Source: Ruania suaedae
GTDB lineage: Bacteria; Actinomycetota; Actinomycetes; Actinomycetales; Beutenbergiaceae
Direction: 5' to 3'
DNA: 64,000 nt
NCBI RefSeq assembly: GCF_021049265.1
Contig: NZ_CP088018.1
Coordinates: forward strand, 3,410,001-3,474,000
Each line of letters begins with the position of its first letter. The first letter of the stretch is position 1. Shown here piece after piece: positions 32,638 to 40,009 of this stretch. The notes under the pieces are model-generated. The model did not search any database. It was not told the DNA's origin and saw nothing but the letters and a program-made list of their open reading frames with translations. Position numbers and translations under genes: made by a program.

Positions 32638-33016
32638 GACGTACGCTCTCGAGGAAATCGCGGTGCGCGCGCTCGAACCGTGGGCGTTCGTCGAAATAGA
32701 TCTTGCGGGTGGTCGCCTCCCACGCGACCCGTTCGGAGGCGTCCTGCTCGAACAGGAGAGTGCCCGAGGCCGCCACTCTCCCGGCGAGCTCGAGCGGCGC
32801 GGTGTCCAGGACGAGCAGGTCGACTCCCGGTTCGAGGAGGACGTCGGACGCCACCAGATCGCTGCGACCGAACAGTGCGGCGAGGTCGACATCCGAACGC
32901 TGCCTCGCACGTCCCGTCGCGCGGCTGCCGTGCAGGTAGCAGAAGCGGGCGCCGGCAGCGCGAAGCGCCGCTATCGCACGCTCGATCACCGGCCCGTCCT
33001 CATCCATGAGGGTCAT
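32630..33016 (-). CDS. mntA: MntA family nucleotidyltransferase antitoxin
   Basis: 128 residues with the minimal nucleotidyltransferase motif: G30-S31 in YLHGSRATGRARQR followed by S41-D42-V43-D44 (SDVDLAALF), and later LLVLDTA with a candidate third Asp. MntA antitoxins neutralise HepT by AMPylating it. The gene overlaps hepT by eight bases. The ATG at 33016 or the in-frame ATG at 33007 could be used; neither has an ideal ribosome site. No obvious autoregulatory palindrome is visible upstream. Confidence 0.86.
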   Translation of the reverse strand: MTLMDEDGPVIERAIAALRAAGARFCYLHGSRATGRARQRSDVDLAALFGRSDLVASDVLLEPGVDLLVLDTAPLELAGRVAASGTLLFEQDASERVAWEATTRKIYFDERPRFERAHRDFLESVRRG

Positions 33017-33050
33017 CATCCCAGTCTCGTGCGGACACGGCCAGAGCGGG

Positions 33051-34100
33051 CTACTCGAGATGGCCGCGGAGTACTGCGACCGCGCGTTCGACATCCTCAG
33101 CCGTGGTGTGCACATGGAAGGAGAACCGCACTCTCCCGGCCCTCCCGGCCGTGACGATGCCGGCATCAGTGAGCGCTGCCCTCCCTCGCTCGCTCACCGG
33201 GAGGGACACGATGGCCGAAGCGGTCTCCCCCAGCCCCAGCCCGGTGGTGAACCGGTTCGCGAGACCCACGGCGTGCGCGTGCAGCGCTGCCGGCCCGATC
33301 TCGGTCAGCAGCTCCAACGCCGGCTCAGCCCCCACCCAGACCGGCCACGCCGGGGAGACGTCGAAACGGCGCGCCGAGCTCGCCAGCCGCAGCGGGCCGC
33401 CGTAGATCGACGACCACCGGTCCTCGCCCGCGTACCACCCGGCCTGCGAGGCGACCACGGCGTCGAGCAGGTCCTCCCGCACGCTCAGGTAGCCGGTGCC
33501 GCGGGGGGCGAGGAGCCACTTGTACCCGGCGCACACGGTGAACGCGACGCCGTCGAGGTCCGTCGGGAGCCAGCCGGCGGACTGGGTGAGGTCGAGCAGG
33601 ATCTCGGTGCCGTGGGCCCGGCACGCGGCCCGCAGCGCGGAGAGGTCGAGCACTGCCCCGTCCGCGGACTGCACCATCGAGACGGCGACGAGCGCTGTCT
33701 GGGGGCCCACCGCCGTGGGGAGGTGCGCCAGCGGTACCTCCCGCACCCGCACGCCCCGCCCCTGCTGGGCGAAGAAGGGGAACGTCACCGAGGTGAATTC
33801 GCCCTCGGCCACGAGGACCTCGGCCCCATTCGGGACCCACGCGGCGACCGGGGCGACCATCGCCGATGCCTGGCTCCCGACCGCCACGGCAGATGGGTCG
33901 AGGCCGACGAGCGCGGCGTAGAGGTCCCGGCACCGGGCCACCACGGCGTCCAGGTCCTGCGGCTGCACCCGGCCGGCGGCCCACGCGTCCAGGTGGGCCG
34001 TCATCGCCTCGCGGGTGCCGCGGCTGGGCAGTCCCATCGAGGCCGCGTTGAGGTAGATGCCGTCGGGGACGAACTGTTCGGCCCAGGGCCAGTGGTTCAT
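33051..34100 (-). CDS. Aminotransferase class V-fold PLP-dependent enzyme
   Basis: 349 residues, fold-type I: YLNAASMGLPS (16-26), the PLP Asp in ILLDLTQSAGW (D170) and the Schiff-base lysine K194 in CAGYKWLLAPRGTGYL. It resembles the kynureninase/cysteine desulfurase/IscS-like group but has no recognisable desulfurase cysteine loop, so a desulfurase role is not assigned. The substrate is unknown. It is 34 bases from mntA on the same strand and 52 bases from a MarR gene, also on the same strand. Confidence 0.83.
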   Translation of the reverse strand: MNHWPWAEQFVPDGIYLNAASMGLPSRGTREAMTAHLDAWAAGRVQPQDLDAVVARCRDLYAALVGLDPSAVAVGSQASAMVAPVAAWVPNGAEVLVAEGEFTSVTFPFFAQQGRGVRVREVPLAHLPTAVGPQTALVAVSMVQSADGAVLDLSALRAACRAHGTEILLDLTQSAGWLPTDLDGVAFTVCAGYKWLLAPRGTGYLSVREDLLDAVVASQAGWYAGEDRWSSIYGGPLRLASSARRFDVSPAWPVWVGAEPALELLTEIGPAALHAHAVGLANRFTTGLGLGETASAIVSLPVSERGRAALTDAGIVTAGRAGRVRFSFHVHTTAEDVERAVAVLRGHLE

Positions 34101-34152
34101 GCGGCCATGCTACGAGCGCGCTCCGGCCCCACCCTCCGTTCGCCACCCTGGT

Positions 34153-34641
34153 TCAGGTCGGCGGCACCCAGCCCTCCTCCGGACGGATCGCGCGCAACAC
34201 CCGTGCGGAGATCTCCCGCAGCTGCCGGCGCTGGGCCTTCGTCAGCGGGTCGAGCACCAGGCGGCGCACGGCGGTTTCGTGCCCGGGGGTCGCCGCCTCG
34301 ACCTTTGCCAGTCCTTGATCGGTGAGCGTGGCCAGGGTGTAGCGCCCGTCGGAGGGGTCGGGTGCCCGACGCAGCCACTCCTTGGCCTCGAGACGAGTCG
34401 CGGCGCGGGAGAGACGCGAGAGGGAACTGTTCGCATAGCCGGCCAGCACGCTCATCCGCAGCGTCGCCTCCGGTGCGCGGGCGAGCGCATAGAGGACTCC
34501 GTACTCGAAGTGGGTGAGCCCGGCGTCCTGCTGCAGTTGCTCGTCGAGAGCAGCCGGCAACCACTCCAGCACGGTCGCCAGCGCCGCCCAGGTCTGCAGG
34601 TCCTCACCGGTGAGCTCAGGCGGGGAGCCGGGTGTCGTCAT
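34153..34641 (-). CDS. MarR family transcriptional regulator
   Basis: 162 residues with a winged HTH (TLRMSVLAGYANSSLSRLSR, wing PDPSDGRYTLATLTDQG) and terminal dimerisation helices; paralogous to the MarR protein at 15758-16267. It is divergent from an SDR gene, and two palindromic sites lie between them, so it very probably represses both. TAGGCT (complement of 34648-34653) ends exactly six bases before the ATG, which points to a leaderless mRNA; the operator covers its -35 region. Confidence 0.9.
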   Translation of the reverse strand: MTTPGSPPELTGEDLQTWAALATVLEWLPAALDEQLQQDAGLTHFEYGVLYALARAPEATLRMSVLAGYANSSLSRLSRAATRLEAKEWLRRAPDPSDGRYTLATLTDQGLAKVEAATPGHETAVRRLVLDPLTKAQRRQLREISARVLRAIRPEEGWVPPT

Positions 34642-34661
34642 AGGGTAAGCCTATCGCCGGA

Positions 34662-34690
34662 TTGACTTGCTCAGTCACGTCATCCATGCT
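34662..34690 (+). promoter_or_regulatory. Promoter of the SDR gene
   Basis: TTGACT (34662-34667), a 17-base spacer and CATGCT (34685-34690) face the SDR gene, giving a start near 34697. The -35 box lies inside the first MarR palindrome, so occupancy would block transcription. The -10 matches the consensus at three positions only. Confidence 0.5.
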
Positions 34691-34715
34691 GAACGTCGCT
34701 TGACTGAGCAAGTCA
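34663..34715. promoter_or_regulatory. Twin MarR operators in inverted orientation
   Basis: TGACTTGCTCAGTCA (34663-34677) and its exact reverse complement (34701-34715) are 23 bases apart. Each copy is itself a dyad, TGACT-5-AGTCA, the size bound by one MarR dimer. The first covers the -35 regions of both divergent promoters and the second lies in the SDR leader. They are probable sites for the MarR protein encoded alongside. Confidence 0.78.
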
Positions 34716-34750
34716 TCGTGGATGGCTGGACAACGAGAAGCACGGGGACC

Positions 34751-35542
34751 ATGGATCTGGAACTGGTAGGCAGGCGCGCGTTCATCAGCGGTTCGACGCA
34801 GGGCATCGGCGCAGCGATCGCCGAGGTGCTGCTGATCGAGGGGGCCTCGGTGGTCATCAACGGCCGCTCCCAGGAGCGGGTGGACGCTCGCGTCGAGTCG
34901 CTGCGTAGCGCTCACCCGGGTAGCGACGTCATGGGCATCGCGGCCGATCTCGAGGACGCCGGCCAGACGCAGACGCTGCTCGATCGCCTGGGGCCTGTCG
35001 ACATCCTCGTCAACAACGCCGGGGTGTTCGAGATGACGGAGTTCTCGGCCATCTCCGACGAGGAGTGGCAGCGCTACCTGCAGACCAACCTCATGTCCGG
35101 CGTCCGGCTCTCCCGTCACCTCCTGCCCGGCATGCTCGAGCGCGACTGGGGCCGCATCCTGTTCATCGCGAGCGAGTCCGGGGTGGACGTCCCGCCCGGG
35201 ATGATCCACTACGGGGTCACCAAGGCGGCAGTGCTGGCGCTGGGCAACGGACTGGCCAAACTCACCCGCGGCACGCAGGTCACGGTGAACACGATCCTGG
35301 GCGGGCCCACCTACTCCGACGGCGTCGCCCAGGCGATCGAGAAGATCGCCCGCGCCCAGGGCGCCGCGCCGGGCGACCTCAAGGCGGCGATCGCCGCGCA
35401 GAACCGGACCTCACTGCTGGAGCGCTTCCTCGAGCCCGCCGAGATCGCGAGCCTCGCCGCCTACCTCGTGAGCCCGGTGGCGTCCGCCACCAACGGCGCC
35501 GCGCTACGCGCCGACGGGGGAACGCTCACGACCACTCTGTGA
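34751..35542 (+). CDS. SDR family NAD(P)-dependent oxidoreductase
   Basis: 263 residues with a complete classical SDR set: cofactor loop SGSTQGIG (13-20), NNAG (88-91), catalytic serine in IASESG (141 or 143), Y154 and K158 in YGVTK. Such enzymes oxidise alcohols or reduce carbonyls. R39 after the second strand (INGRS) suggests NADP(H) preference (inference). It is divergent from a MarR regulator, an arrangement common for reductases induced by reactive carbonyls or phenolics. Confidence 0.88.
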   Translation: MDLELVGRRAFISGSTQGIGAAIAEVLLIEGASVVINGRSQERVDARVESLRSAHPGSDVMGIAADLEDAGQTQTLLDRLGPVDILVNNAGVFEMTEFSAISDEEWQRYLQTNLMSGVRLSRHLLPGMLERDWGRILFIASESGVDVPPGMIHYGVTKAAVLALGNGLAKLTRGTQVTVNTILGGPTYSDGVAQAIEKIARAQGAAPGDLKAAIAAQNRTSLLERFLEPAEIASLAAYLVSPVASATNGAALRADGGTLTTTL

Positions 35543-35559
35543 GGTCGGGCGGTGGGTGT

Positions 35560-36033
35560 TCAGAGGCCGGACTTCTCCCGCACCTGCCGCTTGATCCGGC
35601 CGAGCATGCTGCCCATCCCCCGCAGCCGTAGCGGCGTGATCGCGCGGGAGAGGCCGAGCCGATCGGAGACATCGTCGGGCACCGCGAGCACCTGGGCAGC
35701 GGTGAGCCCGTCCAGGCCCTCGTGCAGGATGCCCGCGAACCCCCGCGTGGTGGGGGCCTCGGCCGGGGCCGAGAAATACAGGCGCACGACGGCGTCCGCC
35801 GCCGCGCCGCTGTCGTCACCGATCACCTCGGTCACCAGGAAGATCGGCGACTGGCACTCCGGCACCGGCTCCAGCAACTCGGGGTGCTCGGCATAGCGCT
35901 CGGGCAGGTCGGGCAGACCTTCACTGAACTCCAGCAGCAGCTGCAGCCGGTCGGGCTCGCCGAGGGCGTTGAAATCCTCGACGATCGCCGCGAGCGCCTG
36001 CGGCAGCGGGACTGGGGTGGCGCTCGCCGTCAT
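35560..36033 (-). CDS. SufE family protein
   Basis: 157 residues with the SufE fold; the sulfur-accepting cysteine is C60 in [11 protein letters not shown], and [15 protein letters not shown] is the conserved helix-loop before it folds back. SufE takes persulfide sulfur from a desulfurase or sulfurtransferase and passes it on. Its ATG overlaps the sulfurtransferase stop (ATGA), so the two are translated as a pair. This SufE-sulfurtransferase pairing, without sufS, is common in actinobacteria. Confidence 0.9.
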   Translation of the reverse strand: MTASATPVPLPQALAAIVEDFNALGEPDRLQLLLEFSEGLPDLPERYAEHPELLEPVPECQSPIFLVTEVIGDDSGAAADAVVRLYFSAPAEAPTTRGFAGILHEGLDGLTAAQVLAVPDDVSDRLGLSRAITPLRLRGMGSMLGRIKRQVREKSGL

Positions 36034-36941
36034 CGAGCAGCAACCCCGCTGGGGACCTCACCGGGCTGCTCACCCTGCGCGATGGGCACGCGCACTGCGT
36101 TGCCCCACTCGGTCCACGATCCGTCGTAGTTGCGCACATCGTCGAACCCGAGCAGGTGCGAGAGCACGAACCAGGTGTGGCTGGAGCGCTCCCCGATCCG
36201 GCAGTAGGCGATCACCGGCTCGGCCGGGCTCAGCCCCTTCTCCTGCCGGTAGATCTCCTCCAGCTCGGAGCGGGACTTGAAGGTGCCGTCCTCGTTCGCG
36301 GCCCGCGCCCACGGCACCGACTGGGCGCCGGGGATGTGCCCGCCGCGCAGGCTGCCCTCGTCGGGATAGTCCGGCATGTGCGTGCGCTCGCCGGTGTACT
36401 CCGGAAGTGAGCGCACGTCCACGAGCTGACCGCCGAGGAAGGAGAGCACGTCCTCCTTGAAGGCGCGCACCTGCGAGTCGTCCCGCTCGATCACCGGGTA
36501 CTGCGTGGGCGCCGGGCTCGGGACGTCGGTGGTGAAGTCGCGACCCTCGGCCACCCACAGAGCGCGGCCGCCGTCGAGCAGGCGCACGTCGGGGTGTCCG
36601 AACAGCGTGAACACCCACAGCGCGTAGGCCGCCCACCAGTTGTTCTTGTCCCCGTAGATGACCACCGTCGTGTCGCGGCTGATGCCCTTGGCCGCCATCA
36701 GCGCGGCGAATCCCTCACCGTCGACGTAGTCGCGCGTGACCGGGTCGTTGAGCTCGGTGTGCCAGTCGATCTTCACCGCACCGGGGATGTGCCCGGTCTC
36801 GTACAGCAGCACGTCCTCGTCGGACTCGACCACCACGAGGTCCTCGCTGCCGAGGTGGGCAGCGAGCCAATCGGTGCTGACCAGGCGCTCCGGGCGCGCG
36901 TAGGCGGTGAACTTCTCGGCATCGTCATAGGGCAAAGGCAT
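36030..36941 (-). CDS. Sulfurtransferase (thiosulfate sulfurtransferase/rhodanese, two-domain)
   Basis: 303 residues with two rhodanese domains (about 20-140 and 165-295). Only the C-terminal one carries the active-site loop, C247 in [10 protein letters not shown]; the N-terminal equivalent is VIYGDKN. It moves sulfane sulfur from thiosulfate or a persulfide to an acceptor, probably SufE encoded by the overlapping gene. AGGAGG precedes the ATG at 36941. Confidence 0.92.
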   Translation of the reverse strand: MPLPYDDAEKFTAYARPERLVSTDWLAAHLGSEDLVVVESDEDVLLYETGHIPGAVKIDWHTELNDPVTRDYVDGEGFAALMAAKGISRDTTVVIYGDKNNWWAAYALWVFTLFGHPDVRLLDGGRALWVAEGRDFTTDVPSPAPTQYPVIERDDSQVRAFKEDVLSFLGGQLVDVRSLPEYTGERTHMPDYPDEGSLRGGHIPGAQSVPWARAANEDGTFKSRSELEEIYRQEKGLSPAEPVIAYCRIGERSSHTWFVLSHLLGFDDVRNYDGSWTEWGNAVRVPIAQGEQPGEVPSGVAAR

Positions 36942-37076
36942 GAACGTTCCTCCTGGCAGATGTTGCTCGGGGGCGGACGGGCACTTCCTCGATCCTCTCA
37001 CCGGGCGCGCGCGGGCTCCAAGGCAGCGGGGCGGGTCCGCATGGTGGTCACCTGCCGGCCGGAGCAGGATGGGTTC

Positions 37077-37565
37077 ATGATCAGCGAGACCGACCGTCAG
37101 CACCTGCGCCGATGCCTCGAGCTCGCCCGCACCGCCCTGGCGGCCGGCGACGAACCGTTCGGCTCGGTGCTCGTGGCAGCGGACGGGCGCGAGCTGTTCG
37201 CCGATCACAACCACGTCGCCGTCGGCGACCACACTCAGCACCCGGAGCTGGCGATCGCACGATGGGCCGCCCAGCACCTGGATCCGGACGCGCGGGCGCG
37301 AGCCACGGTCTACACCTCCGGAGAGCACTGCCCGATGTGCGCCGCCGCGCACGGCTGGGTCGGCCTGGGTCGGATCGTCTACGCCAGCAGCTCCGCCCAG
37401 CTGACCGCCTGGCACGCCGAGTGGGCTCTGCCCTCCGGGCCGGTACGGCCGTTGGCGATCACGGACGTGGTCCCGGACGCCGTCGTGGATGGGCCTGATC
37501 CCCGCCTGGCTCCGCAGGTGCGGGAACTGCACCGGCGCCTGCACGGACGGGCCGGGCCAACGTAG
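37077..37565 (+). CDS. Nucleoside/cytidine deaminase family protein
   Basis: 162 residues with zinc-deaminase motifs: HPE (H55, E57) and PxxC, with C85 and C88 in [11 protein letters not shown]. The usual HAE is HPE here, as in several guanine/cytosine-deaminase-like proteins. It hydrolytically removes an amino group from a purine or pyrimidine; the base is unknown. The ATG at 37077 follows CAGGAT by six bases, so the mRNA may be leaderless. It lies between the sulfurtransferase and the convergent trkA gene. Confidence 0.85.
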   Translation: MISETDRQHLRRCLELARTALAAGDEPFGSVLVAADGRELFADHNHVAVGDHTQHPELAIARWAAQHLDPDARARATVYTSGEHCPMCAAAHGWVGLGRIVYASSSAQLTAWHAEWALPSGPVRPLAITDVVPDAVVDGPDPRLAPQVRELHRRLHGRAGPT

Positions 37566-37603
37566 AAGTCCCGGTCCGTCGATCGCAGGCTCGGTCTGTG
37601 GCC

Positions 37604-38287
37604 TCACGCCATGTCGATGAAGCGCTCGGCCTTGGCGGCCGGCCCCATCACGATCACCGTGTCGTTCCAGTCGAGCACCGTCTGCTCGGTGGCGTGGACC
37701 CACCCTCCCCCGCGCTTGCGCACGGCGGTGACATTGAGGTTGTGCTTGGAGCGCAGGTCGATCGCCCCGATCGTCGACCCCACCCACGAGGGCGGCACGG
37801 CGGCCGTGACCATCGCGAAGCCGCCGCCGATGTCCTGGTAATCGGCGATCGAGCCTCGCAGCAGGTGCGCCACCCGCCGCCCCATCTCCGACTCCGGGTA
37901 GACCACCTGGTGCACCCCGAGCTGATCGAGGATCTGACCGTGCGGCTCGGTGATCGCCTTCGCCCACACGGTCGGGATCCCGAAGCGCACGAACCACGAG
38001 GCCGTCAGGATCGAGGCCTCCAGGTCGTTGCCGATCCCCACCACCGCGTGCGTGAAGTCGGGCACCGCCAGCTGCTCGAGCACCTCCCGCTTGGTGGAGT
38101 CGGCGCGCACGACGTGCGTGAGCCCACCGCTGAGGGACTGCACGATCTCGGCGTCGGTGTCGATGCCCAGCACATCCACCCCGGCCTGGGCGAGCTCGAT
38201 CGCGAGCGCGCTCCCGAAGCGGCCGAGCCCGGCCACCACCACCGAGTCCGACGGGCTCAACGACGTGCGGGACTTGCCCCCTGCCAT
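37604..38287 (-). CDS. TrkA-type K+ uptake regulatory subunit (RCK domain)
   Basis: 227 residues: a Rossmann RCK_N domain ([19 protein letters not shown], with the nucleotide-selective acidic residue in GIDTD) at about 15-140 and an RCK_C domain to the end. It sits on the cytoplasmic face of TrkH and gates K+ uptake in response to nucleotides. Its ATG is one base past the trkH stop, with no ribosome site of its own in range, so it is translated by coupling to trkH. Confidence 0.92.
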   Translation of the reverse strand: MAGGKSRTSLSPSDSVVVAGLGRFGSALAIELAQAGVDVLGIDTDAEIVQSLSGGLTHVVRADSTKREVLEQLAVPDFTHAVVGIGNDLEASILTASWFVRFGIPTVWAKAITEPHGQILDQLGVHQVVYPESEMGRRVAHLLRGSIADYQDIGGGFAMVTAAVPPSWVGSTIGAIDLRSKHNLNVTAVRKRGGGWVHATEQTVLDWNDTVIVMGPAAKAERFIDMA

Positions 38288-38288
38288 G

Positions 38289-39665
38289 TCAACCAATGAT
38301 CGGCCTCTCCTTGGGAAGTTCGAACATGAGCTTGCGCTCGCGGAGCGCCAGTGCCGAGCCGACGGTGATCGGGCCCAACCGCCCCACGAACATGATGACC
38401 ACCAGCAGCAGGTGCGCCCCCGGCGGCAGGTCGGCGGTGATCCCGGTGGACAGACCCACCGTCGCGAACGCCGAGATCACCTCGAACAGCACCTGGTCGA
38501 GCGAGAACGGGGTGACGATCAGCAGCACCCAGGTGCCGCCTGCCACCAGCGCGACGGCCAGCAGCGCCACCGTGATCGCCTCCCGGTGCACCGCCCGGGA
38601 GAGCCGGCGGCCGAAGATGTTCACCGCCGTCTCCCCGCGCAGCTCGGTGACGATGAGGAAGAACAGCACCAGGAAGGTGGTCACCTTCACCCCGCCGGCG
38701 GTACCGGCCGGCCCGCCGCCGATGAACATCAGCAGGTCCTGGGTGAACAGGGACTGCGTGCTCATCGCCGCGGTGTCGATCGCGTTGAAGCCTGCCGTAC
38801 GGGTCATCACCGAGGCGACGAAGCCGAGCAGCAGCTTCTCCGCCACCGTGTACTCGCCCAGGGTCCCGGGATTGCTCCACTCCAACGCCGTCAGCGTGAT
38901 CCAGCCGAGCAGCAACAACGAGACGGTGCCGAGCACCACCAGCTTGGTGTGCATGCTCCACCGCGGCCAGCGGATGTGCTTGCGCAGCTCGAACAGCACC
39001 GGGAAGCCTAACCCGCCGATGATCACCGCGACACAGACCGGTACCAGGACCCACGGATCCCTCGAGTAGCCCATCAGGCTGTCGGAGTCGAGAGCGAAGC
39101 CGGCGTTGTTGAACGCCGAGACGGCGGTGAACACGCCCTTCCAGAGGGCCTGCGGCAGCGGGACCTGATAGCTGACCACGTAGCGGGTGACGAGGATGGC
39201 CGCGACCAGCGCTTCCACCGCGAAGCTCACCTTCGCCACACCGACCACGATGCTGCGCACGTCTCCGATGCCCACCGCTCGCACGGAGGCGCTTGCCACC
39301 AGCCGCGAGCGCAGCCCGAGCCTGCGCGCCATCACGATCGCGATCAGCGAGGCCGCGGTCATGATGCCCAGGCCGCCGATCTGGATCAGGACGGCGATCA
39401 CCGCCTGCCCGAAACCGCTCCAGTAGGTGGCGGTGTCCACGACGATCAGTCCGGTCACGCAGACGGCGGAGGTCGCCGTGAACAGTGCCTCCTCCCAGGT
39501 GGGAGGTGCCCCGGCAGATGCGGTGACCGCGATCGGCAGCCGCAGCAGCAGGGTGCCCACGGCAATGGCCGCGACGAACGCCAGGGCGAGAACCTTCGCC
39601 GGGTGCTGAGGGCCGGCGCTCCGGCGGCGGGCCGAGCGCGGACGTGCCCGACCGGAGAGTGCCAC
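38289..39665 (-). CDS. TrkH/KtrB family potassium transporter
   Basis: 458 residues with a basic N-terminus and four channel-like MPM repeats; selectivity-filter loops include TSAVCVTGL, SAFNNAGFAL, MTRTAGFNAID and SAFATVGLSTG. It imports K+ together with the TrkA-type protein encoded immediately downstream. The start is GTG at 39665, exactly six bases after a TAGATT -10, so the transcript should begin at the start codon. It faces the Na+/H+ antiporter operon across a shared 344-base region. Confidence 0.93.
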   Translation of the reverse strand: MALSGRARPRSARRRSAGPQHPAKVLALAFVAAIAVGTLLLRLPIAVTASAGAPPTWEEALFTATSAVCVTGLIVVDTATYWSGFGQAVIAVLIQIGGLGIMTAASLIAIVMARRLGLRSRLVASASVRAVGIGDVRSIVVGVAKVSFAVEALVAAILVTRYVVSYQVPLPQALWKGVFTAVSAFNNAGFALDSDSLMGYSRDPWVLVPVCVAVIIGGLGFPVLFELRKHIRWPRWSMHTKLVVLGTVSLLLLGWITLTALEWSNPGTLGEYTVAEKLLLGFVASVMTRTAGFNAIDTAAMSTQSLFTQDLLMFIGGGPAGTAGGVKVTTFLVLFFLIVTELRGETAVNIFGRRLSRAVHREAITVALLAVALVAGGTWVLLIVTPFSLDQVLFEVISAFATVGLSTGITADLPPGAHLLLVVIMFVGRLGPITVGSALALRERKLMFELPKERPIIG

Positions 39666-39671
39666 GGCTGA

Positions 39672-39700
39672 AATCTAGACCTGTGCGACGGCGTTTCCAA
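39672..39700 (-). promoter_or_regulatory. Leaderless promoter of trkH
   Basis: On the reverse strand TTGGAA (39695-39700), a 17-base spacer and TAGATT (39672-39677) form a near-ideal housekeeping promoter. Six bases later comes the GTG of trkH at 39665, so the predicted +1 is the first base of the start codon. This makes both the promoter and the chosen start more secure. Confidence 0.75.
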
Positions 39701-39784
39701 CGGCCGTGCCGGTGAGGTGGCTCACGCTCGGGCCGTCGGGCGACTGCGCGGCCGGCGCTAACCATCCCTGTAGACTGTGGATCG

Positions 39785-39922
39785 ATGTCAGCCCCCACCC
39801 GTGTCTCGTCGGCGGCGTTCACGCCGATCGTGCGGGTTCTGCCGCCTCTGGGGACGAATGGGCACATCTCCACCTGGGGAGCCGAGCTCGCCGGGACCGC
39901 GCCCCCCGCCGTCGCTGACTGA
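39785..39922 (+). CDS. Possible 45-residue leader peptide upstream of mnhA
   Basis: An ATG eight bases after the -10-like TAGACT (39771-39776) opens 45 codons ending TGA at 39920-39922. The product begins MSAPTRVSSAAFTPIVRVLP and contains GTNGHISTWGAELAG. Codon third positions are mostly G or C, as in genes here. It is too short to identify and could be chance in high-GC DNA, but its position at a predicted transcript start ahead of the antiporter operon suggests a leader ORF. Confidence 0.35.
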   Translation: MSAPTRVSSAAFTPIVRVLPPLGTNGHISTWGAELAGTAPPAVAD

Positions 39923-40009
39923 GCTTCGGCCCGATATCGTCCCCCCATGGCGTGGACGACGTGACCTCGGACCGACCTGGCCCTTCACCGACCGGACCGA
40001 GGTGTTGAC

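Larger units (their letters stand above)
39666..40009. other. Divergent region between trkH and mnhA
   Basis: This 344-base gap holds the leaderless trkH promoter at its left edge and, on the other strand, a -10-like TAGACT at 39771-39776 followed by a possible 45-codon ORF and about 87 further bases before the TTG start of mnhA. GAGGTG lies seven bases before that start. The long antiporter leader could contain regulatory RNA, but I found no match to a known riboswitch consensus by eye. Confidence 0.5.

Noticed and set aside
33051-34100. Cysteine desulfurase supplying the nearby SufE gene
   Set aside because: The PLP lysine is present but no recognisable catalytic cysteine loop; SufE is coupled to a sulfurtransferase instead.
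39666-40009. Possible c-di-AMP, Na+ or Mg2+ riboswitch in the trkH/mnhA gap
   Set aside because: The position invites it, but I could not match any known consensus by eye. A covariance-model search would settle it.
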